Assembly (NCBI GenBank): GCA_049794535.1
Contig: JBARCX010000203.1
Span: forward strand, 1 to 17,178
Direction of reading: 5' to 3'
Source of the DNA: JBARCX01 sp049794535
GTDB lineage: Bacteria; Pseudomonadota; Gammaproteobacteria; Xanthomonadales; Rhodanobacteraceae
DNA length: 17,178 bases
This document shows positions 1 through 7,569 of the stretch, piece by piece; position 1 is the stretch's first letter; every line of letters starts with the position of its first letter. The position numbers were made by a program, and so were the translations under genes. The notes beneath the pieces are model-generated. The model was not told where the DNA came from and did not search any database. It was given only the letters and a program-made list of their open reading frames with translations.

Positions 1-16
1 TTTATTTAAACCTGCC

Positions 17-3000
17 TTATTTGAACTTGTAGTCGAACGTCAGGAACAATTCGCGACCGTTGTATTCACTGCCGGTCTGCCCCGTCGTGACGAACTCGAA
101 GCCACCGGCGTAGTACGGGATCGAAGCCACCTTGTTGAAGATGTTCGACACGGTGAACTTCATCGTGGTATCCGGGTTGATCTGGTAGCCGATCGAGGTG
201 TTCCAGGTGATCCACACCGGCGTCCTGCCCTGGTAGATGGTGTCGGCAATGTTCACCGCGTTGCCATTGAGTGTCACCTGGCACACACCGGTAGTCACCG
301 ACTCGCCGCCACTGGGCACCGTAACCGTGCCCGGCTGGATGCCATTGGGCAGCACGTTGCAGGTACCGTAGTTGGGGGCGCGCATGCTGCCGTCGCGCAC
401 ACCGGAGACCGACACGTTCCAGGCACCCTTGTTCCAGTCGCCGATCCACGTGACCCTGCTCGCTACATAGTTATAGCGGGTGTTTTGCAACGGATCGGTA
501 GGCAGCACGCGCTGCTTGTACGAAAGGTTGTCGGTGTAGTTGATGCTGGCGCGGAAGTTACCGTAGCTCTCGGTCTGCAGCTTGTAGTCCAGCGAGGCAT
601 CGATGCCGCTCACGTACAACGAAGCCTCGTTGATCGGGCCAGACTGCACCGAGGTGATCTGACCAGCCGCATTGCGCTGAACCCACGAGGTCACTAGGTT
701 GCAATACGCCGAATTCGCCGTGTGCGCTGTATACGGTGACAAACTGGATGAACCGTTTGCCTGCTGGCCGGTTTTGCAGCCAGCCTCGTCGGTCAGCACC
801 TGGCTTTGGCCGATGTACTCGATGGCGTTGTCTACGCCCATGTGCCAGTAGTCCGCAGACAACGAGAGACCCTGCATGCCCGGCACCTGCCACACGAAGC
901 CGTAGGTCCAGGAGTGGCCGGTCTCCGACAGCAACGAGCGGCTGCCGCCCGTGATGGCGTTGTAATACTGCGATGGCGGGCGCTGTACCTGGCTGCACCA
1001 CGTGCTGTTGTTCTGACCAGACTTGATGGCATCGATGCACTGCAAGGGATCGATGTAGTCACCAATCGGCGACTTGGACTTGGTCATGTAGATGGCCTGC
1101 ATGTCCGGCGCCTTGAAGTTGGTGCCGTAGGTGCCGCGAACCAGCAGACCATCATACGGACGCCACTCGAGGCCCGAGCCCCAGGTGCGGGCTACGTCGG
1201 CGCTGCTGGCGTCGTTGTACTTGTCCAGGCGACCGGAGATGGTCCAGGTCAACGTATCCAGCACCGGTACGCGGAACTCGGTACCCAGCGAATAACGCTG
1301 GCGGCTGCCGCCGCCGGTGAGATACGCACCGAACGGGTTCTCGAACGTGCCCGAGAGACCGCGCGCGTCGGGCGAGAGCAGGAAGCCGTTGTGTGCCGCT
1401 TCCAGCACAGACGCCCAACCGATGGGCTCATCCACCCACGGAAGCTTGAACAGTTCGCCATTGACGCGGAACTGCGCCTGATCCAGCCACGACGACGACG
1501 TGTTCTCGCCATTGACCGCGAATTGGCTGTATTGCTGCGGTGTGATGGGGTTCCAGAATTGCTGCCAGTTCATGGCGTACATGGGTACACCGGCGCTGGT
1601 GGTGCCCGTCTGCTTGCCAAGGAAGAAGTTGTTCATCGCCGCGGTGTCGATGCCCGTGTAGTCCTCGCGCACGGTGTACTTCTGGCTATTGAGGTTCAGA
1701 TCCCAGTTGAAGTCGTCGAACATGGTGCCGCGCAGGCCGGCCTGCAGGTTCCAGTTCTGCTCGCGGTCGTGGGTGTTGGCCGCCGTGCCCATTTCCTGCG
1801 CGGTCAACTGGCGGATGGCCTGATTGATGACCTGCCCCGTGCTCTGGTCGTAGAACTGGCCGCTGACGAATTCGGGCAACTGGGTGTTGGAGATGCCCAC
1901 CGTGTCATACAGGGCCGCCGAGCCGTAAGCCTGCAAACCGTTGCTGAAGTCGTACTCGCCAGACAGGTAAGCGTTGTTGCTGCGGCTGCCGGGTGTCAGC
2001 ACCCAGTTCTGGAACAGGGCAGGCTGCGAACAGAAGGAACCATTGTTGGTCACACCGGCAATCTGGGTGCCATTGGTGGTGACGGTATGCGACTGGCTCA
2101 ACTGCGAATTGGTGAACTTCCCGCAGGTACCCGCCGGCGGCGTGATGTACTGGCCCGAGGCGTTCTGTGCGGAGAGCGCGATGGCGCCGGCCACGTCGTA
2201 CTGGTAGCCGAACATGCGGTCAGCCGGGCCCCAAGCGCCATAGCCCGCATCGGACACCGAGTCGGTATAAGGACGATCCGAACCCCACAACGCCGTTCGG
2301 TTGGACTTCTCCACGTTGTAGAGGATGTGCCAGTTCTCGCCGGACTTGCCACCGAAGAAGTTAATGTCGCCATAGGCACGGCCACCACGGGTAGCGCCGC
2401 CACCAGTGACCTGCAGCTCGTCACCCTGGTAATTCTTTTTCAGGATCACGTTGATCACACCCGCCACCGCGTCCGAACCATAGATCGACGAGGCACCGGA
2501 GGCCAGGATCTCGATATGGTCGATCATGCCGGTGGGGATGTTGTTGTAGTTCTGGAAGTTGCTCTGGCCGTTCAACGGCTGCGGGTAATCCACGATGCGA
2601 TGGCCGTCGATCATCAGCAGGCTGAAGCCAGGGCCCAGGCCACGCAGGTTGACCGAGCGCGCATTGACCGAACTTGAACCCCAAGAGGACGGGTCCGATG
2701 TCTGCTGGCCCACCTGCGGCAGCGAATCCAGGAACTCCCACAGCGTGGTGAAGCCCTGCTGCTTGATCTGCTCGCCAGTGAGGGAGATCACGGGAGCCGG
2801 TCCCTCGACTTCCACGCGCGGAATCAACGAACCGGTGACCGTGACCGCCTTCAACTGGGTCGCCTTGCTCGCGTCGCTGGATGACGGCGCGCTCGATGGC
2901 GCCTGCTGTGCGGCAGATTGATCGTTCGAAGATGACGTTGTCGTTTGTGCGAAAACGCTTGGTGCGAACATCGCCAGTGCCAGGGAACTGGCAAGTACGC

Positions 3001-3025
3001 TGCGTCGTAAACAGATTTTATTCAT
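17..3025 (-). CDS. TonB-dependent outer-membrane receptor (probable fucosyl-glycan uptake)
   Basis: This gene encodes a 1002-residue outer-membrane active transporter. The start chosen is the ATG at 3025: a strong ribosome site (GGGAGGG) lies six bases upstream, and a signal peptide follows directly (MNKICLRRSVLASS...SVFAQ, cleavage near residue 26). The reading frame stays open upstream to 3169, but that part has no signal peptide. A Ser/Gln/Ala-rich linker (about 27-58) is followed by a TonB-box-like KAVTVTGS (about 59-66), then a plug domain with NLRGLGPG and the highly typical SIYGSDAVAGVINVILKK. The rest is barrel sequence rich in aromatics and Asn/Gly, ending in LTFDYKFK. It is the last gene of the minus-strand glycosidase operon, 153 bp after the GH18 gene. 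The family is certain. Specificity for fucosylated glycans is inferred from the neighbours only; the long linker and size resemble the large receptors of Xanthomonadales and Caulobacter. Confidence 0.95.
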   Translation of the reverse strand: MNKICLRRSVLASSLALAMFAPSVFAQTTTSSSNDQSAAQQAPSSAPSSSDASKATQLKAVTVTGSLIPRVEVEGPAPVISLTGEQIKQQGFTTLWEFLDSLPQVGQQTSDPSSWGSSSVNARSVNLRGLGPGFSLLMIDGHRIVDYPQPLNGQSNFQNYNNIPTGMIDHIEILASGASSIYGSDAVAGVINVILKKNYQGDELQVTGGGATRGGRAYGDINFFGGKSGENWHILYNVEKSNRTALWGSDRPYTDSVSDAGYGAWGPADRMFGYQYDVAGAIALSAQNASGQYITPPAGTCGKFTNSQLSQSHTVTTNGTQIAGVTNNGSFCSQPALFQNWVLTPGSRSNNAYLSGEYDFSNGLQAYGSAALYDTVGISNTQLPEFVSGQFYDQSTGQVINQAIRQLTAQEMGTAANTHDREQNWNLQAGLRGTMFDDFNWDLNLNSQKYTVREDYTGIDTAAMNNFFLGKQTGTTSAGVPMYAMNWQQFWNPITPQQYSQFAVNGENTSSSWLDQAQFRVNGELFKLPWVDEPIGWASVLEAAHNGFLLSPDARGLSGTFENPFGAYLTGGGSRQRYSLGTEFRVPVLDTLTWTISGRLDKYNDASSADVARTWGSGLEWRPYDGLLVRGTYGTNFKAPDMQAIYMTKSKSPIGDYIDPLQCIDAIKSGQNNSTWCSQVQRPPSQYYNAITGGSRSLLSETGHSWTYGFVWQVPGMQGLSLSADYWHMGVDNAIEYIGQSQVLTDEAGCKTGQQANGSSSLSPYTAHTANSAYCNLVTSWVQRNAAGQITSVQSGPINEASLYVSGIDASLDYKLQTESYGNFRASINYTDNLSYKQRVLPTDPLQNTRYNYVASRVTWIGDWNKGAWNVSVSGVRDGSMRAPNYGTCNVLPNGIQPGTVTVPSGGESVTTGVCQVTLNGNAVNIADTIYQGRTPVWITWNTSIGYQINPDTTMKFTVSNIFNKVASIPYYAGGFEFVTTGQTGSEYNGRELFLTFDYKFK

Positions 3026-3178
3026 GGTTAACCCTCCCCGTGAAACTTTAATGTTGTCGTTGTCGTTACCTGTCTGGTCCCCGGAATCCCGGTCCCCAAC
3101 CAGAGCAGACATGTCAGGCTTTGGTGCATTTCGTTGCTGCGACGAATTCGTCTGATCGCATTCGAACATTCAGTGACT
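3026..3178 (-). promoter_or_regulatory. leader region of the TonB-dependent receptor gene
   Basis: This 153-bp gap is long compared with the other junctions of this operon (53 bp and a 1-bp overlap). It holds a perfect 12-bp palindrome GACGAATTCGTC at 3141-3152. It also has a GGTCCCC direct repeat (3076-3082 and 3091-3097), flanked by TGTCTGG (3071-3077) and CCAGAGCAGACA, which can pair with a bulge. The receptor may therefore have its own promoter or a structured mRNA leader. No convincing sigma-70 boxes were found, so function is inference. Confidence 0.35.
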
Positions 3179-4357
3179 TCAATCAACTTTCACTACGTTA
3201 TTCGGCAATGCGGCCATCTCCGATCCGCGCAAATCCATTCCTTTCGAACCGACGGCATGAACCATCGCCGACGACTGCCCCGATGCATGCCGCGCATCAG
3301 GCAGTTCGTTCCACATTGCTGGATCCTCTGCACCCAGCACCCAGGAACAAAAACCTTGCAAGTCGTACTGCTTCACCAACGCATAGCGATCACGAAATGC
3401 ATGCGCGTCGGGCAGGAACACCCACTCGCGCATCTGATCGCGATAGAAGTAGAACCAGGATTCGTGCTCCACCGGATCCCACTGCAGCGTGGCGCCGAAT
3501 TGTTTGGCCAGCGGCAGTGATTCATCGGCATCGATGTAGTCAGCTGAAATGTTCGACGATTCTTTGCCGTCCGCACGTACCGGATTGCCGGCGTACCAGT
3601 GGTAGCCGTACAGCGCGATGCCGAGCGAGAGCTTTTCCTTCGGCACGACCTGCAGCGCGTATTTCAAATGCTCCATGGTCCACGGCATGCCAGCCACCGG
3701 CCCAGGCGTGGTCCAACGCGTGTGCTGGTCGTAGGTCATCAGGCAGACCACGTCCAACACTTTGACCAAGGCTTTGAGGTCGTACGCGCCGCGCCAGTAT
3801 TCCCACATCCATTTGCTGAAAGCGCCGCCTCCGGCATAACCGGGCGCGTTAGGCACCACAGCCATCGACAACTGCAGGCCATGCTTGTGCAATGCGTCGG
3901 CCGTCTGTGTCGTCAACAGCGTCAGTGCATCGCGATCGGTCCAGGCGATATTTTCAAAATCGAACTGGAAGCCGCTGAAGCCGTGCAGCGCAGCCTGCTC
4001 GATGAGCGAGTCGATCATCGCCTGCTTGGCCTTCTCATTGCCGAGCAACTGATGAAACATCGCGCGATCGCCGCCCGATGAAATGATCGGCATCACCGCG
4101 ACGCCATTCGCTTTAGCCACCTGCATCACGTACGGATTCGGTTGCCCCGAGACCAGACCGTTTTGGTCCACGCTGTACCAGGTCGGCACCAGCACATCGA
4201 TCTTGTTGACGTGTTGCACGAAGGAGTTGATCGATTTCTGCGTTTCCATCATGTAGAACAGCGCGCTCGGCGCATGCGCATACGCATACGCACCGAACGG
4301 TAGGATCAGACACAACAGAACGAGCAAGCGTTTCATCAAAACGGTAGGTGTTCGCAT
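3179..4357 (-). CDS. exported glycoside hydrolase family 18-fold protein
   Basis: This encodes a 392-residue exported protein with a GH18 TIM barrel. A hydrophobic signal segment (KRLLVLLCLILPFGAYA) starts at residue 9, so translation could also begin at Met8 (4336). The first ATG (4357) overlaps the stop of the upstream fucosidase gene as TAATG, which points to translational coupling. The active-site strand reads GFSGFQFDFENI: Asp133 and Glu135 match the end of the GH18 signature DGxDxDxE, but the first Asp is Ser and the second is Gln. LMTYDQH (207-212) matches the later GH18 Tyr-Asp strand. The DFEN motif is closest to the GH18 group that includes spore-cortex and peptidoglycan N-acetylglucosaminidases (YaaH/YdhD-like). 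Substrate is unknown. Its position between a fucosidase and a TonB receptor suggests it acts on a GlcNAc-containing fucosylated glycan in the periplasm or outside; an endo-beta-N-acetylglucosaminidase role is possible but unproven. Confidence 0.8.
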   Translation of the reverse strand: MRTPTVLMKRLLVLLCLILPFGAYAYAHAPSALFYMMETQKSINSFVQHVNKIDVLVPTWYSVDQNGLVSGQPNPYVMQVAKANGVAVMPIISSGGDRAMFHQLLGNEKAKQAMIDSLIEQAALHGFSGFQFDFENIAWTDRDALTLLTTQTADALHKHGLQLSMAVVPNAPGYAGGGAFSKWMWEYWRGAYDLKALVKVLDVVCLMTYDQHTRWTTPGPVAGMPWTMEHLKYALQVVPKEKLSLGIALYGYHWYAGNPVRADGKESSNISADYIDADESLPLAKQFGATLQWDPVEHESWFYFYRDQMREWVFLPDAHAFRDRYALVKQYDLQGFCSWVLGAEDPAMWNELPDARHASGQSSAMVHAVGSKGMDLRGSEMAALPNNVVKVD

Positions 4358-6027
4358 TAGAGGCTTTCCACTCCGATGCGATACGCGTAGACGCGCACAC
4401 CGGCCGGCTGCGCCGGTAGATCGAGATGCAGGCCATCAGCCTGCTGCTTGAAAGTCACCGGCTTACCGGTCGCCAGCAAGGTCACCGAGGTGACCTTCAT
4501 CGTCGGGCCGACCGAATGGATCAGCGCATGGCCCGTGGTCGGCCACGCCATCTCGATCGCATACAGCTGCCCGCCCTTGGTGGTGAAGCGGAAATCTTCT
4601 GCGGTGTACGGCTTGGTCTTGGTGTCATCCATGGTGCCGGCGACCACCTGAGTCGGGCCTTCGCCGTAATGCCGCCACGGGCGTGTGCCGTAGATCGCGT
4701 CGCCGTTGGCATGCATCCACTGGCCGATGGCCAACAAGATGTTCTTCGCCGGGTCTGGAATGGTGCCATCGGCCTTGGGCCCGATGTTCAACAGAAAGTT
4801 GCCGTTCTTGCTGACTACATCGGCGAGCAGCTGCACGATTTCATCCGGCGACTTATAGGTGTCGCCTTCGGCGTAGCCCCATGAGTCGGGACTAATGGAG
4901 GTTTCGGTTTGCCAGGGCTCCGGCCGGATATCCGCCGCCTGCCCACGCTCGATATTCAACGTGCCGGTACCGGGACGCATATCGTTGAGCTTGTAGTTGA
5001 GCACCACGCCCTGCTTACGCGCAGCGGCCTGGTTGTAATAGAACGCGGCGAATTCGGCCAAGGCACCGCGGAAGCGCGGCTGACCGACCCACCAATCGAA
5101 ATACATCAGGTCCGGGTGGTAGTCCTGCACGATCTCGGACGAACGCGCCAGCCAATCGTTGAGGTAGGCGTCGGATACAAAGGTCCAATCGACATCCTGG
5201 CCGTCTTCGCCCTTCTCTGATTCCGACGGATGCGCCGGGCCGTACAGCGCCGCATAGCGTGGATCGTTCACGTCGGAATTGAACTGGCGTCCGTATTCGT
5301 AGAACCAATCGTGCTCGGCACGGTGCGATGACAGGCCCAGCTTCATGCCCTGCGCGCGGACCGCCTTGGCCAGTTCGCCAATCACATCCTGATGCGGGCC
5401 CATTTTCACCGCGGTCCAGTCCGACAGTTTCGAGTCGTACATGGCAAAGCCATCGTGATGCTCAGCCACCGGCACCACAAAGCGTGCACCTGCGTCATGG
5501 AACAACTTAGCCCACGCCTGCGGATCGAAATGCTCGGCTTTGAATAGCGGGATCAGATCCTTGTAGCCGACCTTGGGCATCGGGCCGTAGGTGGCCACTT
5601 GGTGCTGGTAATAACTGGCGTACTCGCCGGTGCGCTCGTAGGCGTGGCGCGGATACCACTCGCCCTTGTAGGCAGCTACCGAATACACGCCCCAGTGGAT
5701 GAAGATGCCGAACTTGGCGTCGCGATACCACTCGGGCGTGGTGTACGCGGTCAGGCTTTTCCAGTCCGGATCCATCGGGCCCTGCCAGGCGACCTTGCTG
5801 GTCTGCGCGAGAATCGCGTTGCGCGCACCGTCGTACTTCTGGTTGGCGGCGACCCACTGCTTCTCGATCGTGGCTGCGTCCGGTGGTGTGACCGCATGTG
5901 CGCTGTCAGCCGGGGCCTGGCTTTGCGTTGCGGCAACGGCGGCACCGCTCGTGGCAGCAATCGCTCCCAACGACATGGCAGCAGCAACTGCACTACACAA
6001 CATGGACGGACGCATAACCTTAAGCAT
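4357..6027 (-). CDS. exported alpha-L-fucosidase, GH29 (first copy, subfamily-A-like)
   Basis: This 556-residue glycosidase is predicted to hydrolyse terminal alpha-L-fucosyl residues in the periplasm or outside. The N-terminus (MLKVMRPSML, then an Ala-rich hydrophobic stretch to AAVA near residue 32) is a signal peptide. GH29 hallmarks are FGIFIHWGVYSV (106-117), VAEHHDGFAMYDS (187-199), and LMYFDWWVG, in which Asp311 is the expected nucleophile. The C-terminal 100 or so residues form a beta-rich domain as in other fucosidases. No acid/base Glu of the subfamily-B type (WxPxExD) is evident, so it resembles the broad-specificity subfamily A. The gene follows glk by 53 bp and overlaps the GH18 gene by one base. 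A second, quite different GH29 protein lies at 15756-17117. Family assignment is firm; linkage preference is inference. Confidence 0.92.
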   Translation of the reverse strand: MLKVMRPSMLCSAVAAAMSLGAIAATSGAAVAATQSQAPADSAHAVTPPDAATIEKQWVAANQKYDGARNAILAQTSKVAWQGPMDPDWKSLTAYTTPEWYRDAKFGIFIHWGVYSVAAYKGEWYPRHAYERTGEYASYYQHQVATYGPMPKVGYKDLIPLFKAEHFDPQAWAKLFHDAGARFVVPVAEHHDGFAMYDSKLSDWTAVKMGPHQDVIGELAKAVRAQGMKLGLSSHRAEHDWFYEYGRQFNSDVNDPRYAALYGPAHPSESEKGEDGQDVDWTFVSDAYLNDWLARSSEIVQDYHPDLMYFDWWVGQPRFRGALAEFAAFYYNQAAARKQGVVLNYKLNDMRPGTGTLNIERGQAADIRPEPWQTETSISPDSWGYAEGDTYKSPDEIVQLLADVVSKNGNFLLNIGPKADGTIPDPAKNILLAIGQWMHANGDAIYGTRPWRHYGEGPTQVVAGTMDDTKTKPYTAEDFRFTTKGGQLYAIEMAWPTTGHALIHSVGPTMKVTSVTLLATGKPVTFKQQADGLHLDLPAQPAGVRVYAYRIGVESL

Positions 6028-6080
6028 TCTCGTAACACCTACCGTTGTGAGTGAAGACGTCTATTTGCTTATCACGGAAC
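6028..6080. other. short glk-fucosidase intergenic spacer
   Basis: This is a 53-bp spacer within the minus-strand operon. Just upstream of the fucosidase ATG the minus strand reads GGTAGGTGTTACGAGA, a moderate ribosome site. No terminator hairpin is seen, consistent with co-transcription. Confidence 0.4.
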
Positions 6081-7190
6081 TCATGAGGTCTTGCTGTGCG
6101 TGTGGCGATCCATCAACCAGCTCGCCGCACCGATGACACCGAGCTGCGCGTGATCCACCACGTAGACAGGAACCGACTGCTGGAACGGGCGCACGACACC
6201 CTTGTCGAGAAAGCGACTGACAAAGCTGCTTTGCTCCAAAAACCCGGTCATACCTGAGAGGAAGCCACCGGCCAGATAAATGCCGCCGGTCGCGCCATAC
6301 AGCATCGCCAGATCCCCGACGTACGAGCCGAGCCATCCGCAGAACAGCTGCAAGGTTTCCACTGCACGCGAATTCGTACCGGCGCACGCAGCGGCAGTAA
6401 TCGCGGCGGGGCTATCGAGCACTGCCGGCAACCGCTCGATACGGCAAAGCGCGCGATACACGCGCAACAGGCCAGGCCCGGATAGCACGTTGTCGTAAGG
6501 GATATGCGTGTTTGCCGGCACCAGCTCGGCTAGCACCTGCTGTTCGCGTCCTACACGCGCGGCCAATTGGATATGGCCTGCCTCGGTAGCCAATACCGAT
6601 GGTCGTACGCCAGGTATACGTACCGCCACGCCAAGTCCCGTGCCTGGGCCGACAACAACGACCGGACCCGGGGCGGACTTCGCATTCTGTTTAGGGACAT
6701 GCAGTGGCGTTACGCTGCCGGCATCCAGATAAGCCGTGCCATACGCCAGCGCTTCAAAATCGTTTAGTACTTTGACGTCATCCAGCTTCAACGCCTGTTT
6801 GAGCGCCGCCGGTGCGATCGGCCATGCCAGGTTGCTGTTGACGACATTTCCTTCGTGCAGAAACCCTGCGCAAGCGAGCGCGAGACGATGCGGACTGACC
6901 GCAAACTCATCGCAGAAGGCGCGCACGATGGCGTCGAGACCCGCATATTCACCGCACTTGTAGACGCGGTAGGCCAGCACCATCGGTGCGACCTGGTCCG
7001 CTCGAAAATCGATCAAACCTACACGGGCGTGTGTGCCACCTACATCAGCTGCAAGAAAAGCATGTCGCTCCCCGGAGAAGGAAACCGCCGCGCCACGTAG
7101 CTCAGCACCTTCGCGGGCGGTATCGAACATGGGGTCGACCACGGCATCGGTATGCGCCACGTCGCCATGTCCCCGGTATTCGTCTTTCAT
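6081..7190 (-). CDS. glk: glucokinase (Glk family)
   Basis: This encodes a cytoplasmic ATP-dependent hexokinase of the bacterial Glk type, phosphorylating glucose to glucose-6-phosphate. Numbering from ATG 7190 (369 residues), the motifs are LAADVGGTHARVGL (46-59, phosphate loop), LAWPIA (121-126), VLNDFEALAYG with Asp144 as the likely catalytic base, GPGTGLGVA (181-189), TEAGH (202-206), LSGPGLLRVYRAL and GGIYLAGG. These match E. coli Glk in order and spacing. The N-terminus runs about 40 residues longer than the E. coli enzyme before the phosphate loop. An in-frame GTG lies at 7199, but the ATG at 7190 forms an ATGA overlap with a short upstream reading frame that has a strong ribosome site, so I prefer it. 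Met21 (7130) is also possible. It is the first substantial gene of the glycosidase/receptor operon. Glucose phosphorylation is not part of L-fucose breakdown, so the imported glycan probably also yields glucose. Confidence 0.9.
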   Translation of the reverse strand: MKDEYRGHGDVAHTDAVVDPMFDTAREGAELRGAAVSFSGERHAFLAADVGGTHARVGLIDFRADQVAPMVLAYRVYKCGEYAGLDAIVRAFCDEFAVSPHRLALACAGFLHEGNVVNSNLAWPIAPAALKQALKLDDVKVLNDFEALAYGTAYLDAGSVTPLHVPKQNAKSAPGPVVVVGPGTGLGVAVRIPGVRPSVLATEAGHIQLAARVGREQQVLAELVPANTHIPYDNVLSGPGLLRVYRALCRIERLPAVLDSPAAITAAACAGTNSRAVETLQLFCGWLGSYVGDLAMLYGATGGIYLAGGFLSGMTGFLEQSSFVSRFLDKGVVRPFQQSVPVYVVDHAQLGVIGAASWLMDRHTHSKTS

Positions 7191-7261
7191 GCGCAGCACC
7201 GTCCCGCACCCTGGATCGGCGGAACCGTTAGATCGCTCATTGACTGAATTGAGCCCCGCAT
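7187..7261 (-). CDS. possible 24-codon leader minicistron coupled to glk
   Basis: A short frame starts at ATG 7261 (product begins MRGSIQSMSDLTVPP and ends GRCCA). It is preceded by GGGAGGAAGGGGCA, one of the strongest Shine-Dalgarno sequences in the window. Its TGA overlaps the glk ATG as ATGA, whereas glk has only a weak site of its own. This arrangement suggests ribosomes load here and re-initiate on glk. No peptide function is recognised, and nothing beyond the layout supports expression. Confidence 0.4.
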   Translation of the reverse strand: MRGSIQSMSDLTVPPIQGAGRCCA

Positions 7262-7403
7262 TGCCCCTTCCTCCCGACAGTCACAGCGTGCTTTGCGTTG
7301 TACCTTGCGCGCTGCGCTTATTTCATATACGAACGTCTAGTTCATATTTATGTGAAACAGCATATAGACCGAATTTAGATCGATGCAAGCGGCAGCGCAA
7401 CAG

Positions 7404-7430
7404 AATCTCGACCCGAGATTAGATCGATCT
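7404..7430. promoter_or_regulatory. adjacent palindromes, candidate regulator-binding site
   Basis: A 17-bp perfect inverted repeat (AATCTCG, spacer ACC, CGAGATT) abuts a 10-bp perfect palindrome AGATCGATCT. The pair sits about 140 bp before the aldo/keto reductase gene and about 145 bp before the glk leader frame, so a dimeric regulator could bind here. The bound protein is unknown. Confidence 0.45.
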
Positions 7431-7450
7431 ATGCTCACTTGTAAATTGAT

Positions 7451-7466
7451 GTTTCATATGCGCACA
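7451..7466 (+). promoter_or_regulatory. shared operator-like motif, copy 1
   Basis: GTTTCATATGCGCACA matches the reverse strand of 14587-14602 at 14 of 16 positions. Both copies lie in divergent control regions of this locus. It is a candidate operator for the local IclR-family regulator (inference). Confidence 0.45.
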
Positions 7467-7569
7467 CTAAGAAACACGCCGCGGCACCTGATTCCGAGGT
7501 GCTAAGCGCGAAGTGCAAGGCGCGATGCCATAGACGCTCTTATGAGCGACAACGGCCAGAGGGGTAGCA

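Larger units (their letters stand above)
7262..7569. promoter_or_regulatory. divergent control region between glycosidase and fucose-catabolism operons
   Basis: This region of about 300 bp holds no substantial gene and is AT-richer than its surroundings between 7320 and 7475. It contains TTCATATACGAA (7322-7333, near-palindromic), TTCATATTTATGTGAA (7341-7356, imperfect inverted repeat), two direct repeats TTAGATCGAT 44 bp apart (7375-7384 and 7419-7428), the palindrome AATCTCG-ACC-CGAGATT (7404-7420), the palindrome AGATCGATCT (7421-7430) and the motif GTTTCATATGCGCACA (7451-7466). Both operons must start here, so this is the obvious place for fucose-responsive control. I could not place sigma-70 boxes with confidence; TTAGAT (7419) with TAAATT (7442) at 17-bp spacing is a weak plus-strand candidate. 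Confidence 0.65.

Noticed and set aside
806..2677. Long plus-strand open frame (623 codons) opposite the TonB receptor gene
   Set aside because: It lies fully antisense to a receptor with clear plug-domain motifs; its translation has no recognisable domain and is rich in Arg/Val/Gly as expected of a GC-rich shadow frame.
3026..3169. 48-residue N-terminal extension of the TonB receptor
   Set aside because: A strong ribosome site and a signal peptide start at 3025; the extension would bury the signal peptide.
7419..7447. Sigma-70 promoter TTAGAT-17 bp-TAAATT for the catabolic operon
   Set aside because: Only about two of six bases fit the -35 consensus and four of six the -10, so it is not called as a feature.
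7321..7470. CRISPR-like or iteron-like repeats in the divergent region
   Set aside because: The repeats are short, unequal in spacing and partly inverted; there are no regular spacers and no cas or replication genes.
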